DNA from: DMER64 sp964554535
GTDB lineage: Bacteria > Bacteroidota > Bacteroidia > Bacteroidales > UBA932
Reading direction: 5' to 3'
Length of the DNA stretch: 23,875 nucleotides
NCBI GenBank assembly: GCA_964554535.1
Contig: CAZKPB010000026.1
Coordinates: 1-23,875 of the forward strand
Part shown: positions 6,937 through 13,444 of the stretch, piece after piece
Position numbering within the stretch: the stretch's first letter is position 1
Layout: each line of letters begins with the position of its first letter
Program-made: the position numbers and the translations under genes
The notes under the pieces: generated by a model
The model's input: the letters and a program-made list of their open reading frames with translations, nothing else
The model's database searches: none
What the model was told of the DNA's origin: nothing

Positions 6937-7704
6937 ATGCGAATACTGGTTGTAGACGATGAAGAAGCCTTGTGCGAAATCCTTCAGTTCAATCTGGAAG
7001 TGGAAGGATACACCGTGGACGTGGCCTACAGCGCGGAACAAGCGCTGGAAAAAGACCTGACGGTATACAACCTCCTGTTGCTGGACGTGATGATGGGCCC
7101 CATAAGCGGATTCAAAATGGCTCAGTTGCTCAAGCGCAATCCGCAGACCGCCTCTATTCCCATTATTTTCTGTACGGCACGGGACTCGGTGGATGACACC
7201 GTGGCGGGACTTACCATAGGAGCCGACGACTACGTCTCCAAACCGTTTTCCATACGGGAAGTGGTCACCCGGGTAAAAAGCGTGTTGCGGCGGACAGCGG
7301 GGACGCAGGCGGCCGGAGGGTCTAACGGGACTTCCGGAGCCGCCGTAAGTGCTGCCGTGGAAACCGCCACAACGGGAAACGCACCCGGGGCGGCTAATGC
7401 CTCGGCCAATGGCCACCGGATTTGTTTGGACACCCTCACGGTGGACCTTGACCGCAAAATATGCAGCATCGGACCTAATGAAGTCATTCTCACCAAAAAA
7501 GAATTTGAAATTCTGGTGCTGTTGCTCAAAAACCGCGGCCGCATTCTCTCGCGCGAAGAAATTCTCCGCACCGTCTGGAGCCACGACGTCATTGTGCTGG
7601 ACCGCACGGTGGACGTCAACATTACCCGGCTTCGTAAAAAAATCGGAACCTACGGGGACCTCATTGAAACCCGGTTGGGATACGGGTACGGGGTCAAGGC
7701 GTGA
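6937..7704 (+). CDS. PhoB-like OmpR-family response regulator
   Basis: This is a 255-residue DNA-binding regulator. The receiver domain (1-120) has the acidic pair Asp7/Asp8, phospho-acceptor Asp50 in LLLLDVMMG, Thr80 and Lys102 in SKPFS. The C-terminal winged helix (about 160-253) shows LTKKEFEILVLLL, LSREEIL and RTVDVNITRLRKKIG, typical of the OmpR/PhoB family. The receiver resembles the regulators annotated as PhoB in Bacteroides. The linker (121-159) is unusually long and made almost entirely of Ala, Gly, Ser, Thr and Asn. No histidine kinase gene lies next to it; the next gene is a phosphate transporter preceded by an 11-bp direct repeat of the kind PhoB-type proteins bind. Phosphate control is therefore likely but inferred. 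Confidence 0.9.
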   Translation: MRILVVDDEEALCEILQFNLEVEGYTVDVAYSAEQALEKDLTVYNLLLLDVMMGPISGFKMAQLLKRNPQTASIPIIFCTARDSVDDTVAGLTIGADDYVSKPFSIREVVTRVKSVLRRTAGTQAAGGSNGTSGAAVSAAVETATTGNAPGAANASANGHRICLDTLTVDLDRKICSIGPNEVILTKKEFEILVLLLKNRGRILSREEILRTVWSHDVIVLDRTVDVNITRLRKKIGTYGDLIETRLGYGYGVKA

Positions 7705-7733
7705 GGGCCGGATTCGCAAGCCAAATTCAACTA

Positions 7734-7781
7734 CTCTTAACGTTTTTGTAATTGGTTTGTAACATCACGCCTCTACTTTTG
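7734..7781 (+). promoter_or_regulatory. Pho-box-like direct repeat and -7 box upstream of the phosphate transporter
   Basis: TTTGTAA occurs at 7745-7751 and again at 7756-7762, exactly 11 bases apart, with a weaker third copy (CTCTTAA) 11 bases earlier at 7734-7740. Tandem 11-bp-spaced repeats are the recognised binding pattern of PhoB/OmpR-type regulators. A TAnnTTTG box (TACTTTTG, 7774-7781) begins 11 bases after the last repeat, the same geometry as activator-dependent Pho promoters in which the box replaces the upstream promoter element. The box ends 24 bases before the ATG at 7806. Confidence 0.6.
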
Positions 7782-7805
7782 CTGACGAAAATAGTTCTTA
7801 TCATT

Positions 7806-10064
7806 ATGGAAATATTTTACCTGTGTATTGTAATCTTTCTATTTGTGCTGGCCATTTTTGATCTATGGGTGGGAGTCAGCAACGACGCGGTGAATTTTCT
7901 GAACTCTGCCATCGGAGCCAAAGCCTTTCCTTTCAAAGCCATCATTGCCATAGCCGCGGTAGGCGTATTCTGTGGGGCGGCACTGAGCAACGGAATGATG
8001 GATGTGGCCCGTCACGGAATCTTCCAACCCCAATTCTTCACCCTGAGTGAAATCATGTGCATCCTGCTGGCCGTCATGGTCACCGACGTAGTCCTGCTGG
8101 ACGTATTCAACAACCTGGGATTACCTACTTCCACCACTGTCTCACTGGTGTTTGAACTCCTGGGAGGCACCCTGGCGCTGGCCCTCTTTAAATACGCCGG
8201 TTCAGACGGAAGCGTCCCCTTTGCCAAAATGATCAACACCGACAAAGCCTTCTCGGTCATACTGGCCATCTTTGTCTCTGTAGGCATAGCCTTTGCCTTT
8301 GGTATCCTGGTACAATGGATCACTCGACTCATCTTTACCTTCAACTACAAAAACCACCTCAAATGGTTCATAGGTATTTTTGGCGGACTGGCCGCCACCG
8401 CCATTGTCTACTTCATGCTCATTAAAGGCGTAAAAGACCTTTCGTTCATGACACCGGAAAACAAAGCCTGGGTGGCTGCCCACTCGGGCCGGATAGTGAC
8501 CGTCTGCCTGGCAGGCTTCACCCTTCTCATGCAAGTACTGCACTGGTGCCGCATCAACGTATTCAAAGTCATAGTCATGATGGGAACCTTTGCCCTGGCC
8601 ATGGCCTTTGCCGGCAACGACCTGGTCAACTTCATAGGGGTTCCGCTGGCGGGATTCAGCGCCTTCACCGACTTTGCCGCCAACGCCGGGGAAACGCCCG
8701 CCAACGAATACCTTATGGAATCCCTCACCGGGCCGGCGGTCACCCCGCTGTACTTCCTTCTGGGAGCCGGCGTCATTATGGTCATCTCCCTGATAGCCTC
8801 CAAAAAAGCCCACAACGTAGTCAAAACCTCCCTTAACCTCTCCCGTCAGGACGACGGAGACGAACTCTTTGGTTCTTCGCCACTGGCACGCCGCATTGTA
8901 CGCGGCACCAACGCTTTCACAAACACCTGGCAAAAATCCGTACCCCAAAAAACCCGTTGCTGGGTGGACGGCCGATTCAACAAAGACGAGGCCATCATGG
9001 CAAAAGGCGCCTCGTTTGACCTTATCAGAGCCTCGGTCAACCTGGTACTGGCCGGACTACTGGTAGCCCTGGGCACCTCACTCAAACTTCCCCTCTCCAC
9101 CACCTACGTCACCTTTATGGTAGCCATGGGGACCTCCCTGGCCGACCGCGCCTGGGGGCGTGAAAGCGCCGTATTCCGCATCACCGGGGTCATCTCGGTC
9201 ATTGGAGGCTGGTTTGTAACCGCCGGAGTAGCCTTAACCGTCTGCTTCCTGGCCGCCACCGCCATGCACTTTGGAGGCGCCGTGGTAATGGTCCTGCTGG
9301 GGGTGCTGGCCATCTTGCTGCTGGTACACAGCCACATCCGTTACAATCGCAAACACGCAAGCGAAAAACAAGACACCTTGTTCACCCGCATGATGAATAC
9401 CAAGGACAAGGCGCAAATCTGGGAGTTGCTCAAAAAACATATGAACCGGACCGTATGTGACGAGGCCGGTTTTGCGGCCGAGGCCTACGAGCGCACCACC
9501 GAAGCTTTCCTGAAGGAAGACCTCCGCGAGATGCACCGTGCCGCCCGCCACATTGACAACGAACGCGAAGAATTCAAAAAAACCAAACGCCGCGAGATGC
9601 TCAACCTCCGACGCATAGAACCCACCGTGGCGGTGGCCCACAACACCTGGTTCCACGTCCTGCGCAACACCACCGCCCAGTTCATCTACTGCCTCAAGCG
9701 TATGTACGAGCCCTGTATGGAGCACCTGGACAACCACTTCAACCCCCTTCCCGCCGACTGCGAAGCCCAATTCCGGCCCCTGCGCGACCGCCTTGCCGCC
9801 CTGCTCAAAGAAACCCAACAAGCCTTGGCCGGCAAACAACCCCTGGAAACCATCGGAGCCGGAGCCGCCCTGCTGGAAAAAGTGGACCAGCTGTACCATG
9901 ACCTGGAGAAAGCCATGGACGACCACGCCCGCCGCATGCAACAGGCAGACAACAACTACAACCTCAACATCTACCTAGTCTATATGAATATGCTACAGGA
10001 ATCCCAACAGCTCAACCTCACCCTGCGCGAACTCCTGCACGCCCCCGAGCTGATTAGAAGCTAA
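7806..10064 (+). CDS. pit: PiT-family inorganic phosphate transporter with long cytoplasmic tail
   Basis: This is a 752-residue inner-membrane phosphate symporter. The start MEIFYLCIVIFLF at 7806 places the first helix at the N-terminus; an in-frame ATG at 7752 would fall on the predicted operator. The two PiT repeats are visible: GVSNDAVNFLNSAIG (23-37) and, near residue 270, AGNDLVNFIGVPLAG; each half also has a PTSTT/PLSTTY loop (LGLPTSTTVSL and LKLPLSTTYVT). From about residue 506 to the end the protein is hydrophilic and strongly helical, rich in charged residues (ERTTEAFLKEDLREMHRAAR), resembling a PhoU/DUF47-like helical bundle fused to the transporter. This long form is seen in other Bacteroidota. 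It lies 101 bases downstream of the PhoB-like gene with its own predicted promoter. Confidence 0.93.
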   Translation: MEIFYLCIVIFLFVLAIFDLWVGVSNDAVNFLNSAIGAKAFPFKAIIAIAAVGVFCGAALSNGMMDVARHGIFQPQFFTLSEIMCILLAVMVTDVVLLDVFNNLGLPTSTTVSLVFELLGGTLALALFKYAGSDGSVPFAKMINTDKAFSVILAIFVSVGIAFAFGILVQWITRLIFTFNYKNHLKWFIGIFGGLAATAIVYFMLIKGVKDLSFMTPENKAWVAAHSGRIVTVCLAGFTLLMQVLHWCRINVFKVIVMMGTFALAMAFAGNDLVNFIGVPLAGFSAFTDFAANAGETPANEYLMESLTGPAVTPLYFLLGAGVIMVISLIASKKAHNVVKTSLNLSRQDDGDELFGSSPLARRIVRGTNAFTNTWQKSVPQKTRCWVDGRFNKDEAIMAKGASFDLIRASVNLVLAGLLVALGTSLKLPLSTTYVTFMVAMGTSLADRAWGRESAVFRITGVISVIGGWFVTAGVALTVCFLAATAMHFGGAVVMVLLGVLAILLLVHSHIRYNRKHASEKQDTLFTRMMNTKDKAQIWELLKKHMNRTVCDEAGFAAEAYERTTEAFLKEDLREMHRAARHIDNEREEFKKTKRREMLNLRRIEPTVAVAHNTWFHVLRNTTAQFIYCLKRMYEPCMEHLDNHFNPLPADCEAQFRPLRDRLAALLKETQQALAGKQPLETIGAGAALLEKVDQLYHDLEKAMDDHARRMQQADNNYNLNIYLVYMNMLQESQQLNLTLRELLHAPELIRS

Positions 10065-10102
10065 CTGACCCGGCTTATGCAGCAAAAAGAATAATAGTTC
10101 GT

Positions 10103-10167
10103 TTATTGTAACGGAAACACCCAAAATACGTCTAAAAAACAAAAAGAGACCTGAGCCGTTACAATAA
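10103..10167. promoter_or_regulatory. 12-bp perfect inverted repeat with 41-base spacer
   Basis: TTATTGTAACGG (10103-10114) is repeated in perfect inverted form as CCGTTACAATAA (10156-10167). Arm centres are 53 bp apart, about five helical turns. The right arm ends 10 bases before the ATG of the first permease. The pair could be two operator half-sites, or an RNA stem covering the translation start region. No clear promoter box was found in this gap. Confidence 0.65.
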
Positions 10168-10177
10168 CCTTCTATCC

Positions 10178-12562
10178 ATGAACACCTTTTCACTGAAGAC
10201 ATTCTTCCGCTTTCTTCAAAAAAACAAGCTGTACAGTGCCATCAACATCCTGGGATTCGCCATCTCACTGGCCTTTGTAATTCTCATTGCCGATTTCACC
10301 ATCCGCCAGTTGACCACCGACAACTTTCAGAAAAACGCTTCGCAGATTTACCTGCTTGGCAACGAGAATTACACCGGCACAGGTTACTGGAACGGCAGCC
10401 GCCTGATCAACCGCTATCCGGAAATTGCCCAATACTGCAACGTCTGCCTTGACCAATCTTCCAATGTTCCCATAGAAGTAGAAGGCAAAAAAGACGTTGT
10501 CAATGTGGCCTTTGCCGACACCACTTTCTTTGATATGTTCAGCTTCCGACTGCTTAGCGGAGACCCCGCCCAGGTGCTGGCCGCCAAAGAGAACGTAGTC
10601 CTCACGCAAAGTTGCGCCCGCAAATTATTTGGAGACGGCGACCCTATGGGGCGTGAAATTGTCTTTACCAAAGAAAGTGTGCCCGACGCAAACGGAGAAT
10701 ACATTGATATTCCGGTAACCCGCACCGTTTCCGGTATAATGGAAGACATAGATAATTCTGTCTTTCCCTCTGAGATACAGATGGTCACCAAAGTGGAAAA
10801 TATTGGCAACTACAACCCCAGCATCACCAGCCAGTACCAGAACAATGCCGGTAGCATACTGCTCTTTCTGAAAGTCCACCCCAACACCGACCTCCCATCC
10901 AAAACAACAGACATCAAAGAATACTTCAAAGAGTACTTCTGGCCATACAGTGGCGGGGCCTGGAAAGAAGTCAGCCTGACCCCGTTCAAAGACCTTTACT
11001 TCACAGACCTCTCCACCGGTTCACTTAACAAAGGCAACAAAACCTTTGTTATTATTTTATTGACCATTGGGCTGGCCATCCTGCTGTTTGCCGTCATCAA
11101 CTACATAAATTTGACGGTGGCTCAGGCAGGCCTACGCGCCCGAGAAATGTCCACCCGCAGACTGCTGGGCGCCAACCGCAGCGAAATTTTTCGCCGCTTT
11201 ATGCTGGAATCCATACTTCTGTGCCTGCTATCCTTTATTGTGGCCTACTTTCTGGCTCTGGCCGTAGAAACACCGGCCGCCAACCTGCTGCAGTCCAAGA
11301 TAAACATCCTGCAAAGTCTCACGTGGAGCCGGCTCCTCATCTACCTGGTAGCCGTGGCGCTGCTGGGCATTGTATCCGGACTGGCCCCCGCCGTCATCAT
11401 CACCCGTTACAACCCCATAGACGTAGTGCGCGGCAGTTTCAAACAAAAATCAAAAATGGTGTTCAGCAAAGTCTTTATAGTCTTCCAGAACGTCATAACC
11501 ATTGTACTGATTGCCGGCTGCCTTACCATATACCTGCAAATTCAACACCTTACCCAAGCCCCGCTGGGCTATGAATACCACGACATTCTGGACTTGAGCA
11601 GCCAGGGATTCAAAGACAAGAGCCAGCTGACCGCTTTCCAAAACGAGGTCTGCCAACTTCCCTTTGTGCAACAGGTCAGCTTCACCTGCGGCACCCCGTA
11701 CAACCGCGGCAACAACAATACCATCTCCTACGGCTCGGAAAAAATGATCAGTTTCCAGATAATTCAGGCAGATACCGTGCTGGTAAATATGCTGGGGTTG
11801 GAAAAACTGCGCGACAACCACGTCTCGACTCCCAGTAAATTTTACCTCAACCAGGAAGCCTACCGACAACTGGGCATTGAGGAAGACGCCGCCGTATTCA
11901 AGATGGGAAGCAATTTTGAAAACGAAAACATCATTGCCGGAATGTACAAAGACTTCTGTGTGGGTTCCATTTTGTCCGACCTGCCTCCACTGGCCCTGAT
12001 ACTCTATCCCGACATACTGGGATCCGTGTTCCCTTGGAACATACTCATCAAAGTCACCGGAGACCACAAAGAAGCCTATGACGCCATTAACCGCTGCTTC
12101 ACCGAAGTCACTCACGGAGAACTGATGCAGGCCCGCTATATGGAAGACCAGGTACGCGAGGGATTCTCAGAGCAACGCGACCTGGCCACCATAGTCCTTG
12201 TATTCACCTTTATTGCCATCTTCATTGGCGCTCTGGGCCTGCTGGCCATGTCCACCTACTTCATCCAGCAACGCCGCCCGGAAATAGCCGTACGCAAGGT
12301 ATTCGGGGCCAATCGCCGCGAAATCCTGCACCAACTCATAAGCACCTTCCTGCGCTACGTGTTGCTGGCCTTTGTACTGGCAGTACCCGTAATTTGGGTG
12401 GTAATGGACTGGTGGCTCAAAGACTACAGCTACCGCATTACCCTCCGTCCCTGGATATTTGCCGCGGCCGGGCTCTTTACCCTGGCAGTAGCCACGCTGA
12501 CCGTACTATGGCAGAGCCTGCTGGCCTCGGCCACCAACCCTGCAGAAGCCGTGAAATCGTAA
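10178..12562 (+). CDS. ABC transporter permease, FtsX/MacB type (first)
   Basis: This 794-residue inner-membrane protein is built from two FtsX modules. The order is one N-terminal helix (about 20-42), a large periplasmic MacB-like core domain (43-285), three helices (about 288-405), a further helix (about 427-447), a second periplasmic domain, then three C-terminal helices (about 665-785). The characteristic cytoplasmic loops after the first helix of each module are REMSTRRLLGANRSEIF (near 321) and PEIAVRKVFGANRREIL. Such proteins do not form a channel; with a LolD/MacB-like ATPase they transmit mechanical force to periplasmic substrates or partners. It is separated from the ATPase gene by 176 bases that contain a separate sigma-54 promoter candidate, so it may be transcribed apart from the rest. 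The substrate cannot be predicted. Confidence 0.88.
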   Translation: MNTFSLKTFFRFLQKNKLYSAINILGFAISLAFVILIADFTIRQLTTDNFQKNASQIYLLGNENYTGTGYWNGSRLINRYPEIAQYCNVCLDQSSNVPIEVEGKKDVVNVAFADTTFFDMFSFRLLSGDPAQVLAAKENVVLTQSCARKLFGDGDPMGREIVFTKESVPDANGEYIDIPVTRTVSGIMEDIDNSVFPSEIQMVTKVENIGNYNPSITSQYQNNAGSILLFLKVHPNTDLPSKTTDIKEYFKEYFWPYSGGAWKEVSLTPFKDLYFTDLSTGSLNKGNKTFVIILLTIGLAILLFAVINYINLTVAQAGLRAREMSTRRLLGANRSEIFRRFMLESILLCLLSFIVAYFLALAVETPAANLLQSKINILQSLTWSRLLIYLVAVALLGIVSGLAPAVIITRYNPIDVVRGSFKQKSKMVFSKVFIVFQNVITIVLIAGCLTIYLQIQHLTQAPLGYEYHDILDLSSQGFKDKSQLTAFQNEVCQLPFVQQVSFTCGTPYNRGNNNTISYGSEKMISFQIIQADTVLVNMLGLEKLRDNHVSTPSKFYLNQEAYRQLGIEEDAAVFKMGSNFENENIIAGMYKDFCVGSILSDLPPLALILYPDILGSVFPWNILIKVTGDHKEAYDAINRCFTEVTHGELMQARYMEDQVREGFSEQRDLATIVLVFTFIAIFIGALGLLAMSTYFIQQRRPEIAVRKVFGANRREILHQLISTFLRYVLLAFVLAVPVIWVVMDWWLKDYSYRITLRPWIFAAAGLFTLAVATLTVLWQSLLASATNPAEAVKS

Positions 12563-12585
12563 ATAGCCACAGTTGTCAAAATATA

Positions 12586-12600
12586 AGACAGCGATTGTCT
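12586..12600. promoter_or_regulatory. Palindrome AGACA-N5-TGTCT, candidate enhancer site
   Basis: AGACAGCGATTGTCT is an interrupted palindrome whose centre lies about 100 bases upstream of the predicted start of the sigma-54 transcript (12694). NtrC-family activators usually bind palindromes 80-150 bases upstream of such promoters. A nearby TTGTC at 12573-12577 may be part of a second half-site. The assignment is inference. Confidence 0.4.
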
Positions 12601-12667
12601 AAAAAATTTACACAAGCACACCTCTTTGATTATTGCAATAAACTAAAAAACAGAACATTACGTATTT

Positions 12668-12683
12668 TGGCACACCTTTGGCA
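12668..12683 (+). promoter_or_regulatory. Sigma-54 (-24/-12) promoter candidate for the ABC operon
   Basis: TGGCACACCTTTGGCA contains a perfect -24 element (TTGGCAC counting the preceding T) and a -12 element TGGCA differing from TTGCA at one position. The key GG (12669-12670) and GC (12681-12682) are exactly 12 bases apart, as sigma-54 requires. Transcription would start near 12694, giving a 45-base leader before the ATPase ATG at 12739. Confidence 0.72.
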
Positions 12684-12738
12684 GTAGAGAAGGGCATATA
12701 AGAAAATAACACTATAACCATATTTTAACCAAACAACT

Positions 12739-13413
12739 ATGTTAAAAGTAGATAAACTCAGCAAAGTATTCCGCACGGAAGAAATTGAAACCGTAGCGTT
12801 GAATGAGGTATCCTTTGAAATCAATCAGGGCGAATTTGTGGCCGTTATGGGTCCTTCCGGATGCGGCAAATCCACCTTACTAAACATCCTGGGCCTGTTG
12901 GACAATCCTACCGGAGGTACTTACGAACTTCTGGGCAAAGAAGTGGGCGGCCTCAAGGAAAAAGACCGTACCATGTACCGTAAAGGTAACATTGGCTTTG
13001 TATTCCAGAGTTTTAACCTTATTGAAGAACTGAGCGTCTATGAAAACGTGGAGTTGCCTCTGATTTATTTGAAAATTAAAGCCGCCGAACGCAAAAAGAT
13101 GGTCAATGAAATTCTGAAACGAATGAACATCAGCCACCGCGCCGGCCACTTCCCCCAACAACTCTCAGGAGGTCAGCAACAGCGTGTGGCCATAGCCCGC
13201 GCCGTTGTTTCCAACCCCAAACTGATTCTGGCCGACGAACCTACCGGTAACCTGGACTCCAAAAACGGTATTGAAGTAATGGACCTGCTTACCGAACTGA
13301 ATCGCGAAGGCACCACCATCATCATGGTAACCCATAGCCAACGCGACGCCGGTTACGCCCAGCGCGTACTGAACCTGTTTGACGGACAGATTGTTACGGA
13401 TGCTAGAAACTAA
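12739..13413 (+). CDS. ABC transporter ATP-binding protein, LolD/MacB type
   Basis: This 224-residue cytoplasmic ATPase would drive the FtsX-type permeases. All motifs are intact: Walker A GPSGCGKS (38-45), Q-loop Gln90 in FVFQSFNLI, signature LSGGQQQR (142-149), Walker B LILADEPTGNLD (162-173) with catalytic Glu167, and switch His199 in VTHS. The sequence around the Q-loop (FNLIEELSVYENVELPL) is typical of the MacB/LolD subgroup, which work in envelope export rather than uptake. Its start at 12739 follows a 45-base predicted leader from the sigma-54 promoter. It is followed 31 bases later by the second permease and then the third, so the three genes are probably one operon. Confidence 0.95.
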   Translation: MLKVDKLSKVFRTEEIETVALNEVSFEINQGEFVAVMGPSGCGKSTLLNILGLLDNPTGGTYELLGKEVGGLKEKDRTMYRKGNIGFVFQSFNLIEELSVYENVELPLIYLKIKAAERKKMVNEILKRMNISHRAGHFPQQLSGGQQQRVAIARAVVSNPKLILADEPTGNLDSKNGIEVMDLLTELNREGTTIIMVTHSQRDAGYAQRVLNLFDGQIVTDARN

Positions 13414-13444
13414 TTGCAAGCATTAGCCTCACCATAAATTTTTC

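Noticed and set aside
6814..7719. Long minus-strand open frame (301 codons) over the response regulator
   Set aside because: It is antisense to a clear OmpR-family regulator and overlaps the feoAB start; the translation is His/Gly-rich and has no recognisable domain.
8882..8900. Second sigma-54-like match (TGGCACG) inside the phosphate transporter gene
   Set aside because: The -12 GC is missing at the required spacing and it lies within coding sequence.
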